Assembly: GCA_963575645.1 (NCBI GenBank)
Contig: OY754472.1
Span: 744,001-808,000 of the forward strand
Origin: Xanthostigma xanthostigma
Lineage: Eukaryota; Arthropoda; Insecta; Raphidioptera; Raphidiidae
Length of the DNA: 64,000 bases
Direction of reading: 5' to 3'
Below the pieces are notes generated by a model. The model saw only the letters and a program-made list of their open reading frames with translations. It ran no database searches and had not been told where the DNA came from. A program made the position numbers and the translations under genes. Below, in pieces: positions 43,432 through 55,423 of this stretch; position 1 is the stretch's first letter, and each line of letters begins with the position of its first letter.

Positions 43432-43898
43432 TGTAACGCTGTTTGTTCGTGCTGGGCCCTTATTATTTTTTTTTATTAAGATACAACAGTTTCTATTTAA
43501 TTGTTTATTAGAAAATTAAACTATTTGACAATTGTATTTTACCGTTAGATTTTAAATGCGAATTTTATAATTAATTATTGTTTTTCATTAATAATGTATA
43601 ATTCTTCTATCAACTTTGCAAACGTCCAATATTTAATTATTAATATTATAATGTGATCAACGACTGTTGTTTAAAATAATTATATTTAAACAAATTTGCT
43701 CGTGCACAAGAATAATTAATAATATATACTGAAAGAATCGATCGTTGGTTTTTTTTAAGAAATCAAATTAATACTGCTAAAGATTTTCAACGGAATGCGA
43801 TATTTATGGGGACGATTACATAAGTAGATAGAAGAATTATACAATTATTATTATAAAGCAGAAGTCACAATATAGTGGCAAGTTTTCACTTCGCCACA
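43432..43898 (-). repeat. 5' LTR
   Basis: 467 bp, apparently identical to 38617-39083, including a run of nine T (plus strand). It should hold the promoter. A TTTATAAT sequence about 45 bases into the LTR is TATA-like, but the start site was not determined. Confidence 0.95.
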
Positions 43899-43902
43899 GC
43901 GG
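43899..43902. repeat. Target-site duplication GCGG, right
   Basis: Matches 38613-38616. Host sequence resumes as TGTTATAAAGGC. Confidence 0.9.
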
Positions 43903-44284
43903 TGTTATAAAGGCTTTATTTTCATCCCACCTCCAACTACTAGCAGCCAACTGGATCGTACAAATGAATATTATTTTTCTTTATAATGCATTTACCGACG
44001 TTAAACCCATTCGTGTGAAAACAGTATCTTCTTTTGGTTTTATTACATAAAAGTCTTTGTGCGATAAAATATATTTTTATAACAAAGGCACTTGCATTTT
44101 TCAACTTTTTCAAAATAGGAGTCACAGTTTTCCAAACACAAAACATCTAAAAGGCAAGGGATACTTATTTATCATTTATAGACATCGTTTTTGTTTAATT
44201 TTTTTTTACGAAAACAACAAATAATTTTACTAATTGACCATATTCACCGAACGTATAAGTATAGTTATTTATTCGGTTCACTTG
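43903..44284. other. Flank of the LTR element, nothing recognised
   Basis: AT-rich; a 68-codon minus frame has no domain. Confidence 0.3.
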
Positions 44285-44412
44285 TCCTTCAGGTAACCAT
44301 TCCTGCGAATAAATAGCGATAATTCACCAACCATAATTATGTTTACTGCAAGTATAAATCTATTATGTCGTACTTCGGGGGTATAAATATTTATTCGCCG
44401 GATAAAATAATA
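44285..44412 (+). repeat. Dispersed segment shared with 36390-36525
   Basis: AGGTAACCATTCCTGCGAAT and TTATTCGCCGGATAAAATAA correspond to similar blocks in the same orientation at 36390-36525. The class is unknown. Confidence 0.5.
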
Positions 44413-46707
44413 ATGGCCGCCACATAGATCATAATACCTAACCTATAAACGTGGAGTATTATATCTACAGTTTATTAACCTTTTGTGAAGTGTATAGTTG
44501 TAAAACATTTGTGTTTGTGTGCAAATTAAGATAAAACATTATTATTTTGTGAAACATTTTATTGACGTTTACACTAACGCCATCGGTCGGATTTTTGGGT
44601 GAACGTCAAAAATAGCAAGGAGTATAGTGCAGTGTTTATTTATTCTTTAACTGATGATTTGCTTGGTGAATTAAAAGTAAATTTTATTCTAACGAATAAA
44701 TTTGTTCCAATATTAGTAACTTCTATCTTTAATAGTGAATATGGAGAACGACTACTAAAATAAAAAAAAACCGTCGGAATACATCCACTTCTAGGATAAG
44801 ATGTGTTGTAAGGAACTTTAAATTTATGTAAATTATAATTCCCGCAAGTTCAAAGCACACTCTAAACAGAACATTGAAATTCTGTACTCTAGTACGTTGT
44901 CGTGTCTCTAGATCTCTATAGTTGATTATGTTAGCTTAAGTAAATATGATATCCGAACTTTTGTTTAAATAGTAAATAAAATAATAATACGCTTCCATAA
45001 TGTTTGTTTTCGGGTCTCTTGATTATACACAAACGTAGACTATATATAGTTAATTTAAATAAAAGGAACAACAAAATACATAAACATCGAAGTTAATTAA
45101 ATTTTTAACACGACTTCGGGTGTCAATATTTTAAAGCAATGAAACTATGTACTAATAACTGTATTGTAGCAAGTATTGTTACATTAGCTGCCTCTCTCTT
45201 TTTTGTAATATTGTCAAAATTAGTTTTCCTTAGCTATACGCAGGAAAAATGAATGCTGTTATAATTTGGAAAAAATTCAATAGGTCATATGCATGAGACT
45301 CCAAATTGGTTTAAATTTTTATTTTGAAATATATTTAAGTTCCTGATCATATCGTAGATAATGGTTATTTTATTAATCTTATCACTGAAAAAAATACAAA
45401 TAATAAAAAAGAAATGTAGAAAATACGCGCTATTTTCGAATTTTCAAAACGCAGCGTGACGTCAGAGTATATATCAATAACAGTTTCCATGGCGACTGTG
45501 TCGTCTCACAGTAAGATTACGTCATTATTTAGAGAAAACAACAAACAAACTTCATTTAGAACATTGCGATAGTTTGACATCAAGGTTGACATGCATCCTA
45601 TATTATGACGTCACTTAAGCCCGCCAACATGGCCGATTGTTTAAACTGTCTATTTTTGAATGTGGAATTTAATATTTTTTTTCTTCTGATAATATTACAC
45701 TTTTAAATGATTATCAATTTTTTCCATACTATGGTTGACTAAATAATCTATTAAAAATATATGCATATGGCCTATTATTGATCGCTTTTCACGTTGGCTA
45801 GAAGCTTTATTATTGAAAACAACAAAGCGTGTTTAAAGGGTTGCCCTATAAACTTTTTGCATCATGGAGCCCTTTTTGCCATCACCTGACAGCTGTATAA
45901 ATCATTATACTAAAAATAAGTATAATACGCGGCACGGATCTAAAAGGTTCGGTAGTTAGTCACAAACAGCGTCGCAAAGGCACATATTAGAGCCGTTGAA
46001 GCTCCCACCACCTCCCAGCTACCTGCACGGAACGTGCGCTCGTCGGTGATTGGCCGTGATCGCTCGTTGCCTTTGTCGCTTTCCTGCTTTAAAGTACAGT
46101 CGAGTACGCTATTGTCAAGTTGTTATTGCTATTTTAGTTTTGTTGGGTTGCGAGTTTGTAGTTTTTCAAACAGACTGTACAAACGCAAACCCGCATTCGC
46201 ATCTAACTTCCGAGCCTTTTAGATTCGTGGCGCGTATTATATAAATGCGTGTGCCTCAGTATAAAAAAAATAGTAGGATGTAGTTTGGTGAAATGTGACT
46301 GCAATTCGGATAAGTACACCTCTGGAGCTTAGTAGTGGTGTTACCAGAATGACGTCGTAAACATTTATGAAAGAGAACGTGTGACACTGTGCCCAAAGGC
46401 GTGTCAAATTCGTACGAGACAATTTCACAGAGCAATCTTTGCAGACATGGCGTATATCTTCATAATCTACCCTTACACAAGCGTGCAATGACGCTATCAA
46501 GACTTACTTCTAGATCAGTGATGCAATGCATTTATTTAAATCATTATCATTCACGACTAAACATTTCATGATGTATCTAGAACTTTATAAATAGATGTCT
46601 AGAATCTAGATTCAATGGTTGTAAACAGGACCGGCCCACAAAATATTGTTTTCCGTTTACAGATTTACCTATTTATCTACGTAGTGATTTTTAAGTTGAT
46701 TCTTCTT
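44413..46707. other. Unassigned 2.3-kb stretch
   Basis: 45167-45275 repeats the block near 13285-13390. Two TGACGTCA palindromes occur at 45457-45464 and 45606-45613. 45960-46230 is GC-richer with short overlapping frames of no recognised family. No gene is called. Confidence 0.35.
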
Positions 46708-47270
46708 TTGACGTGATAACGTCTTATAAATTGATGAATCACCAATCTTATAAATTGATAAAACACCGGCTGCATGCACGAAAAAGTGTAACGTTCCTAA
46801 ATCGTAACGTTCGTAACGCGTAACGTTCCGCCTGACCCTGTGCGTGCTTTTTGCTAATTTCTCGCTCAATTTAAATCAGATCGGTTTGAAACCAGTCTTA
46901 AACGAATGAGGAGAACATTTTACATAGATTTCGTATAACAGAATTTGCCTAAACAGTTTTTTTATACAAAATATAGAAAAATAGCTGTATAAATGCAACA
47001 TGAAAACGGCTGCATTTCTAATGTTTAATTCAATTTTTTGACATTAGTATTTTGTGAAATGCAACGCCTTCTAAGTTAAGTATTGGAATAACGAATTATT
47101 ATTAGAACATAATACTTTGACAGTTGCAAACGTCACTTTTGACATTTCTTATCATTCCGACACCAAGGATAAGCGGATTGAAACCAAATTTTGGGAGGTT
47201 TAGGTTATGTATTACGGAATACGTTATCACGTAAAACTATCGTCCGTAAACCGACTTTACAGACAACCAA
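46708..47270 (+). mobile_element. NA-1 element, copy F
   Basis: Standard ends and interior type 1. The ACGTT block is intermediate in length and has a unique AAATCGTAACG variant unit. Confidence 0.8.
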
Positions 47271-47274
47271 TTTT

Positions 47275-47330
47275 TTTTAACAGACGAACAAATATTTTAA
47301 GTAACGTTTTGATCAAAACTCAAAAATATT
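47275..47330. repeat. Arm fragment of the 21138-21570 TIR element
   Basis: TTTAACAGACGAACAAATATTTTAAGTAAC followed by TTTTGATCAAAACTCAAAAA (in part) matches one arm, lacking GCGTGTAGAAATCAAATA. Confidence 0.55.
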
Positions 47331-47335
47331 AATAT

Positions 47336-47555
47336 TAAATAAATAAAATTATCGACCAATTTTTCAGACAATATAAAATATAATTAATACATTAACGTTT
47401 CGATCCGGATTTAGATCTTCTTCAGAACTGATCTAAAAAATATAGAAAAATAATTAATATTTAGTTTCTAATTCGCTTTTTATATTGTCTGAAAAATTGG
47501 TCGATAATTTTATTTATTGAAGAGTTCTAATCAGACGTTAATCAAAGATTTGAAT
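47336..47555. mobile_element. PLE-1 foldback copy 5
   Basis: Arms AAAATTATCGACCAATTTTT and complement bound the segment. The core on the minus strand (47393-47424) reads CTGAAGA..GGATC then GAAAC, with the stem shortened to GATC/GATC. The right flank GAAGAGTTCTAATCAGACG matches copy 2. Confidence 0.6.
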
Positions 47556-47570
47556 AATAATATTAGTTCA

Positions 47571-47760
47571 GAAGCAAACAAAACACACCGTTTTAGTACT
47601 AAGTAGCGACATCTGATACAATTCGCTCAAAGCTATTAGTTCAGAAACGAATCTGGTAGAATTCGCTAAAAACTATTGGTTCAGACGCCGGGTAGCAAAC
47701 GAAATACATTTCGCAGAATTATATCTATCGCACCCGGATGAAACCGGGCCGAGCCGCCTG
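47571..47760 (+). mobile_element. Helitron Hel-3 fragment (3' part)
   Basis: ATTAGTTCAGAAGCAAACAA through GCAGAATTATATCTATCGC, then the hairpin ACCCGGATGAAACCGGG and GAGCCGCCTG before T. The 5' end is missing. Confidence 0.65.
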
Positions 47761-48039
47761 TATACAATAGATTTTATTGGTCTTTTGAACTCGAATCTTT
47801 TCTTTCACAGTTGGCAATGGAATCTACACCACTGTAGCCAACCCAATACACAGGTTGACACACATGCGACTGTCATTATAGTTACTTGTGTGCCTACGGC
47901 CTTTATTGTAATGCTACCAATTTAATCTGTGTTCCTATCTAAAAGGACGTGGGATCAACACAGCTGCGTATTGTCAAATCAGCTCCGCTCTCTTCTACTA
48001 TAGTTCCACTTCTATCTTTACGTGATTTCTACTTTTTTA

Positions 48040-48655
48040 CCATTCCAACCCACAAGTGGGGAATGGTACTTAGTTGAGGATAAAAATCACTTTTCAAAAA
48101 TTTTACAATATCTTTCCGTTTTGACGTCGCCCGAATCCAAAAAAAACATATTTTTGAAAAAACTCTGTGCGTCTGTTAGTCTGTGAACACGATACAGGTC
48201 AAACGGATAAGCGGATTGAAACCAAATTTTGGGAGTATGTTTGGTATGCAAATATGAAGAGCCCTATTGTTTTTGGAGGAAAATCGTCGCATACGCACAA
48301 GAGATATATGCTATAACGGTGCTTTTTGTATAATAATGGTATACTTTTCATAACGGCCTATTATTCTATTTATTTTTTCAAGAAAGTTTCGTTAAATATA
48401 GTTTCGGAAATATTTGGAAAATAAAAAAAAATCAGCCGCTCTTTTGTTTTATGGATCTGTCAGAAATAAACTAGTTCGGCATGACGTGGAACATATTATG
48501 TATACGTAACCATGACAACGAACAGGAAATATCATATTGAATATTAGCCATTACCCGCGTCACCTTGCGCGATATCAGAAATTTTATTTTCTTTATTATA
48601 ATCAAACGTCAACATTTTTGTAGTTGGAACGGTCCCGTCGTCCAATTGGCTGGAA
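48040..48655 (+). repeat. Interspersed repeat NA-2, copy 4 (most complete)
   Basis: It starts with a small hairpin, CCATTCC..GGGAATGG, and ends GGTCCCGTCGTCCAATTGGC. No insertion interrupts it, so it shows the family's length of about 615 bp. No protein and no clear target duplication. Confidence 0.7.
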
Positions 48656-49354
48656 TTTTTCTCTTCATTCGGCGTACACAAAAATAAGATCCAGACGACG
48701 CCATAATATGTGCAGATCCAACGCTTATAATTCTATTCTGATGCCACCAGATCAACCACTCACTTTCTCTCTGGCGTGTGCAGGTGTGTACGCAGCTTTA
48801 TATTTGAGGTTCCAATCTTGTGACAACGAATAAAAAGCTCGCTTAGACCCGCTGTATTATTGTATAAATAAATTCATTCTTTCTGTTTTTGGATAATAGG
48901 CGTAGCCACCTACGTTTGAAAACAATAAGAAACTAAGATTTTATAGGATTACAATGTCAACAACCCACCGGTAAACAAAACATAAACGTATTTCCGCTTT
49001 TATTTTGTTTTCCAGAAGGACGTACAGGGTACTCCCGCTGGTATAAAATTCCTGTAAAAACAGATTCTCATTATTTCATTGTATTGTTATATAATACTAG
49101 TTATTTAAAAAAAAATTAGTATAAAGCCACTAGTCCGAGCGGCGACTGTAAAAAAACGGTTTCGATTTTATAAAGGCTGAAACTTTTTAGAAAAGGTAGT
49201 ACCTGTAGTTAGGTACTTCAGTCACTTGCCTAGACAACCCTGCCAGGATCTGATCCTACAAAACTTCCGGTATTTTGATGTGGTTATTAGTCTCAGAGAG
49301 TTAGAGCTTTTAATTTTTATCAATTCGCTGATCGGTAAGAGCTTTTTAATAATA
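48656..49354. other. Unassigned stretch
   Basis: 48640-48840 is slightly GC-richer, with a 69-codon frame of no recognised family. The rest is AT-rich. Confidence 0.3.
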
Positions 49355-49356
49355 TA

Positions 49357-49775
49357 CAGTGTAGCGACACTCAAGGGACTGTGCACTTTGTGGCGTTATT
49401 GAGAATTGTCCTTAAACGGAGAGAAGAAATAATCCACTAATATTGTTTTACTATAATTTGTATTTACTCATATGTAATATATAAAATTTACAACTGACCA
49501 ACAAACATTCATACTAAACATATGAAAAATAATACCAACAAACAAAGGAACGAATCTCTTCGGTACGCATGATTCCGACAACAAAGTAACAAAATACCAA
49601 ACAAGTACTGTTTATTGCTTAATGATGACGTATTGTTGTCGTTATTTAGAGTGGGTGTGTCGTTATTTAGAGTGTATCATTGTATGAGCAACAAGGTAAA
49701 CCAACTAGTTATATAATTTCGACGTTGTAAGAAGTTTGTCGTTATATCGAGTGACTTTAAAAGAAGTTTATACTG
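49357..49775. mobile_element. pogo-like MITE copy 3 with TA duplication
   Basis: CAGTGTAGCGACACTCAAGG at the left; inverted CAGTATAAACTTC at the right; TA at 49355-49356 and 49776-49777. The interior is the inverse of 20241-20655. Confidence 0.75.
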
Positions 49776-49777
49776 TA

Positions 49778-50786
49778 TATGGTTGCCTTAAATAATGAAC
49801 AAACATTGCCATTATTTTAGACGGCAACCATAATATAGGTATATTCCTAAAAAGAACAAATTCATGAAAGTTTTAACTCTATGGAACTAGTAACTACATC
49901 AAAATGAATCCCGGAATCTGTCAGATCAAGTTCTCGCAGGGCTGTCTATATAGGCAAGTGATCGAAATAACTATTTGTACTATCTTTTCTAAAAGTTTCA
50001 TCCTCTATAAAATCGCAACAATTTTTTACGGTCGTCGTTTCCACTATTCTTCATTACTTTCACTTGAAAAAACAATAAAAAATATTCGTCTTCAAAGCGG
50101 TACCTGAAAATAATTCACTCTGCTTTGTGTTCATTTACTTTTTTTTATGTTGAAACAAAAAACACCTTTCAAAAAAAGAGTACCTTATTTTCGCAACGCA
50201 TTAAATAAATTGAACTGTGCAAAGGTGAGAAATAAACTTGTACAACGCCTAAGAATTTAGATGTTTGCGGAATTATGTTGTGATTTACGAGGTAAAATTT
50301 GCAGGGGGAAATTTTCTCGACGACACATTATAACGCGGAGAGCACAAAATGAATTATCGTGTTTATTTCACATTTAATACCACAGATGACTCACATTTTA
50401 CACACGTAGCCGGAGTCATGAGTTTACAACATTGTGAGATTACACAAAAGTTGCATTGTTGATGTGGCTATATTTAATCGTGGACAGCTATTTGCATTTT
50501 TGGTCCTTTTTACTGAAGTAAAACTTGTTTGGACACGGTATGGTAAAAATCGATTCATCAGATTGAAAATCTTATACACGCTGTTTATTAATTGAGTGCC
50601 GATACTTAAAGGTGAGAATCTTTGAGTGATTTTACGAAGAAAAGTTAATATCAACATATGTCCTAACCCGCTTAATTTTTGAGCTACAGGGTGTTAAAGT
50701 TTTAGGAAAAATATAACTTTTTTATCATAATTTTCTTATGAAATTTTGTAGGTACACACACCTTTCAATCATTAAGGAGCATTTTT
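49778..50786. other. Unassigned stretch of about 1 kb
   Basis: Frames of 67-77 codons without recognisable domains. TACAGGGTGTTAAAG at about 50691 looks like a DNA-transposon end but has no partner. Confidence 0.3.
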
Positions 50787-50988
50787 TTGACGTGATAACG
50801 TCTTATAAATCGATGAAACACCAGCTGCACGCACGAAAAAGTGTAACGTTCCGCCTGACCCTGTGCGTACAAGCGAGAGCGCAGTATGCTTCGGCCCAAG
50901 TTTGACAGCTACTAAAATTTAGGTTATGTATTACGGAATACGTTACACGCAAAACTATCGTCCGTAAACCGACTTTACAGACAACCAA
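50787..50988 (+). mobile_element. NA-1 element, copy G (minimal, 202 bp)
   Basis: Standard ends, interior type 3 with ~340 bp fewer than copy D, and the shortest ACGTT block (GTGTAACGTTCCGCC). It shows the minimum sequence kept in a member of the family. Confidence 0.8.
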
Positions 50989-51164
50989 TTTTTTCTTCAG
51001 TTCAACAAACATGGCGTCATAACGTATATTTCTGTCATTTGCGACAGTTCATAATTTATAAATTAATAAAAACGCAATATTTGCCAGCTCTTACAAACCG
51101 TCACAAAATCCAGCGCGACAGCACGCTTGGAACTTAGTAGCGAAGTCAAGCAGATAATCTACAT

Positions 51165-51455
51165 TTTTTTTAAACTTCCACTTATTTAATAGTAATGAAT
51201 GAAGGAATTTTAGGACATTAGGATAAGGTAGGCAAATTTTGAGCATAGCATAATCGGCCATGGCCTTGGAATCATCTCGATATTTATCTGGAATTATTGA
51301 GGGAAACCGCAACAAGATGGCCGGTACAGGAATTACCGTTTCTCGGCGAGAGGAAGCAGGAAAAAGTCCCCAGCCACATCTGCCCCCGCCGGGATTCGAA
51401 CCCGGTACCTGCCGAATGCGAGTCTAGCGCTCTAATCACTACGCTAGCCCCGTGT
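51165..51455 (-). mobile_element. SINE-1 copy 6
   Basis: The complete head is on the minus strand (B box GGTTCGAATCCC; A-box-like GTAGTGATTAGAGC). The 3' portion past CTTCCACTTATTTAATAG is missing and internal deletions are present. Confidence 0.8.
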
Positions 51456-52315
51456 GCAGCTGTCTTTACATAGACAGGAGTTTTATAACATGAAAAGGTC
51501 GAGTCTCGACTGTTGCATGCAGTTAAGGCAAATGAGAATACTACAAAATCCGGTTTATGGAAGCTTTTCCGACCCGCTGCTCTACTTTCCGCGTTCATTT
51601 AACACCATAGTTCGAATTCTATTCGAGCTTTTATACAGTTGTAAAATGTTGGCGCGTAAGAAACTCTACCGACGTCAGCATTAAACAATTATAAAAGCTT
51701 TTAATTTAAAAAAAATATATAATAAACAAAATAAACAATTTTTAAAAACTTGGTCTTGTATCAGCGTTGCCAGTTTTTTTTTTTTTGCCAAGTCGGGATT
51801 TTGGAACTCTTTGAGTGAAAACAGCGGGATTCTTTCGTCGAAAGCGGGACATATTAAAAAACGTATATACTATATAATCAGAAGTTTTCAAATACCTATT
51901 TATCTTTTTATTTGAATTGAAATTACGTTTACGTGACAATAGATAGTAAAAATAGCCATAGAAAATGTATTTTAATAAAAATATAATATTTTAAATCAGA
52001 TTTACCCTATCGTTAAATAGTTGAGTCTTATTCGTCTTCAGAATAAAAAAAAAAAAAAACAGAAATCAAAATCAAAAAAGTTTTATTCATTAGAAAAATA
52101 TGGCGTTTCAAACAATAGTCTGTGGAGTGAGTGTTACAAAATTGCAACTTACAATAAGAGAATAATTATTTATAAGAATTACTTATTCATGAAATTTCTG
52201 TGAAGATTTAACTTCTTTTAAAGTTATCCCCGAAAAGCGGGACTGAGCCTGTCCCGCGCGGGACATTTAATTTTGATTTAAAAATCGGGACGTCTGGCAA
52301 CGCTGTCTTGTATAT
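51456..52315. other. Unassigned stretch
   Basis: Inverted, partly matching segments with AGCGGGA and GGGAC motifs lie at 51790-51850 and 52230-52310 (CGTTGCCAG and CTGGCAACGCTG), possibly a foldback element of ~540 bp. No gene is recognised. Confidence 0.35.
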
Positions 52316-52980
52316 ATGTAAAAAGGGCTCCATGAAGCAAAAAGTGTATAGGCCAATTATTTAAACGTTTTTTGTTGTTTTTAATGGGGACGATTTTTCG
52401 AAAAAAAATTATTCAGTTAACAATAGCCTCACTTTTTTAAAAATAAATTTTAAAAAAAACTTTTTTAATGGAACTTTATTTTTTCAGGTGTTAAGATGAC
52501 ACCATCATTTTTTCAAATTTTTAAATTGTTATTTAATACTATAATAAAATTATTTTATGTGTTGTAGTCTATAACGACCGCGCGGAACCCTATTTTCAAC
52601 GTTAAATTAAAACTATAAATAATAGAGTTCCAGAAGTGCGCCTTTATTATTGGAAATTTTCTCCTCTTAAAGAATCTTTTTTTCAATTTCCACTATCGCT
52701 TACAGTTTTTGAGTAGTTACCAAAAATCTGAAGGCCTTTTTTTCTCTTTTCGTTTTTCATTAATAACAAATGCAATTTTTCTCGGCGAAACAAATAAAAA
52801 AAACGTCTTTTTTAGAATATTTTTCCGAATCGAATAAGCTATTGCTTATATTTTTTGGACACTATTTTTCTCATATATCTCAGTTTTTGACTGGACGAAT
52901 AATGAACAATTTCAGAAACAGTTCTGTAGTAAGCATCTTAAATAGTTTTGGATTTTGGAGTATTTTCTAAACGAAATCAA
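52316..52980 (+). repeat. Interspersed repeat NA-6, copy 2
   Basis: GTAAAAAGGGCTCCATGAAG, GTGTTAAGATGACACCATC and CCGAATCGAATAAGC in the same order as at 12005-12740. It also includes ~90 bp around TAACGACCGCGCGGAACC that the first copy lacks. Confidence 0.6.
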
Positions 52981-53416
52981 AACTTTTAGGACGATTTATA
53001 AGCGACCGTTCGCATTATTAAAGTTTCTTCAGTCGGAAAAGAGAATGTGCTTGAAGGAATGTTTCGTCTTATATTCTCACTGTGAAATGAATGAAACATT
53101 TACACTGATATTCAACTCCTTTGTAACCATTCAACGTTAATATTATGGACCATAATTACAATCCTTGTTATCTTTAGCTCCTACTCGTTTATATAATAAG
53201 AAATGAGCATTTTTGAAAATTGTAGAATACATAATAATAATGACTGCCAGTTAACCACAAAGTGAACAGTGCTACAGAATTAACCCTGTTCTAAACAATT
53301 GTCTTTTGAACTGCTGAAGATGATCTACTAAAAGCGAAGCTAGACTGTTTTCATTCTATTAAATGAGAAATTCAAGTACAAACCCAATTTTTGGACTAGA
53401 TTATTTTATACATTTA
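52981..53416. other. Unassigned stretch
   Basis: No feature is supported. Confidence 0.3.
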
Positions 53417-53725
53417 CTAGCGGCCCGTCCCGGTTTCACCCGGGCGCAAAACTGTTCTGGAAATAATATATGGCCCTTCCCATCTAAATAGCAGAACTAT
53501 CAAAATGCATTGGTTTGATCTATCTCTAAAGATTTGGCCAGCGTTAGCCATGTAGCGTACGAAAACAGTTTTTTTTTCGACAAAACACCGTCATAGTTCA
53601 GCCATTGTGTACAAAATATTAACAAATTATCTTTCTATTAGTGAAAACCGTATGAAAATCCGTTCGGTAGTTTTTGAGTTTATTGCGTTCAGACAGATGT
53701 CACGACTTTGCTTTATATATATAGA
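53417..53725 (-). mobile_element. Small Helitron Hel-2 (309 bp)
   Basis: On the minus strand: TCTATATATATAAAGCAAAG after A, and terminal hairpin CCCGGGTGAAACCGGG then GGGCCGCTAG before T. Both ends are intact. The body is unrelated to Hel-1 apart from the end. Confidence 0.85.
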
Positions 53726-55423
53726 TTGTATATCCTCCTTTATATAATTTTACGCATTATTCTATCATGTAACATTTATCTATTTTGTGTAATTATCTTT
53801 TATGTTGAAATTATTTGGCCAAATAAAAATTATTCTGTTCTTTGAATTACTACAAATAAATTCCTATTATTATAAACAATACTACATTTACTTAAAAATA
53901 AAACAAAAATTATTGCGGAATATATTTCCGGACATTTTCTTATGAGTTCATGATAAAAAAAATGTTTTTTTTAAATTTATTTCCTCTGTGTCGTCCCGAC
54001 CCAAGTGTCTGCAGTTTTTTGTTATTAATAAGCTTTAAAATTAATAATAGATGAGTACAGCAGTCAGTCACGTTGGACATTTAATTTTATCATAGATAAG
54101 TTAGTATAAAGTTATTTTTCAAGTTAATATGAAATATGGTTAGCTGTCTTTTTACCGCATAGTTTTCTCTGGGGACTTAGCATCCTTTCAAATAACTGTA
54201 CGCAATATACTGAAAAATGTAGACCTTACGTTCTACTTTATTCTCAGTTTTCTGCCATAAAAATTTCAAGTTTAGAAAGAAAACAATCTTTCGTCATATA
54301 GACTTAAAAAATGACTACTAAAGTAAAAATAAAGTGTCTTAAAAAATATTTCTTCGACACAACAAGCAACCTTTATTTTATTGATGGCTTGCGAGTGATA
54401 TAACACCTTTTGCATATTTTACATTCTTTAAGATCACTTTTTCAAATGAAAGAAAATTAGTTTTTATTTTTTTTCATATTGTTCCACTGCTTCGAAAAAA
54501 TTGCAAAAATTTCGGAGTATAGAGGAGTATAAAATGCATTTTATGACACAATTTCGTAAGTGACACATTTAGAAAACGTGGTCAAAAAAATTATTTCTTT
54601 TTATTTGTTTTCTTAAAAATTTAAATTTTCACCTTGAATAACTTATGACGGCGTGATTTTATCGAAAAATTATAAGAGATCTTTTTTGTAGAGCGTTCAA
54701 TTTCCTACAAAAATGTGTATTGTTCATTTCTGTACGTTCATTTATTTCGGAGTAAAAAAAATTAAATGTAAAAAGTGAAAAAACCGGAAATGTGTCATGA
54801 TTTTGGCACGGTTTAATATGGAAATTAAGCGCTTTTTTTGATCTGATACTTTTTTTAGGTCAAAAACTAAAAATTTGGGGGTGGGAGCGTAAAAAAAACG
54901 TGGGAAATCTAATCAATTCATCTTGATCAAATGCTAAATTCTTTATTTACACTTTACAAGTCCACATACTGTATATTCACATTATATAATGTGTGCGTTG
55001 AAAATTGCGTTCTAAGTAAAGTTTAAAATCAAACCGAAGTTCATTTATAAACGAAGCAATAAAAATGAATTGTCAAAAACCATTCCTATAATTGAAATTA
55101 AAGAGAGATTAATAAATTGCGCTTTTTAATGGCCATACAGCGAATAGTGAATAAAGTTTATTTTAATTACGATTTTCAGTTGGGTCATTGCCAAATAAGG
55201 GAAGTAGGGCAATTGTTAGGCTCGAGAGCGCGTACTCGAAGGTAATAATCGTAAAGTACGCACCTAACAGGGGGGGGGGGGGTAAGCTCACCGTGAACAG
55301 GAAAGCGCTAGAAAGACAGGCTGCAGAGAGAGTTCCATTTATATTATATCGAATGAAGCAAAAACATTTTTATGCGCAATTTGCTCCTTCATAAAATGAA
55401 TTTTATTAAAAAATAGCTAAGAA
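53726..55423. other. Unassigned 1.7-kb AT-rich stretch
   Basis: No gene is recognised. A run of 13 G lies at 55270-55282. A 68-codon plus frame (55188-55394) crosses that run and depends on its length. Confidence 0.3.

Larger units (their letters stand above)
38617..43898 (-). mobile_element. Complete Ty3/gypsy-type LTR retrotransposon
   Basis: This 5282-bp element lies on the minus strand and is bounded by GCGG duplications (38613-38616 and 43899-43902). It has two 467-bp LTRs with no difference seen by eye. Order is 5' LTR, primer-binding site, gag, UGA, protease-RT-RNase H-integrase, purine tract, 3' LTR. RT-RNase H lying before integrase is the Ty3/gypsy order. No env frame is present, so it is built for intracellular retrotransposition. 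Open frames and matching LTRs indicate a recent insertion that may still be active. The gag-UGA-pol arrangement in a single frame is its most unusual trait. Confidence 0.95.

Noticed and set aside
46034-46244. Pair of 62-64-codon plus frames in a GC-richer stretch as a gene
   Set aside because: The frames overlap in different phases and show no motif or splice support; insufficient evidence.
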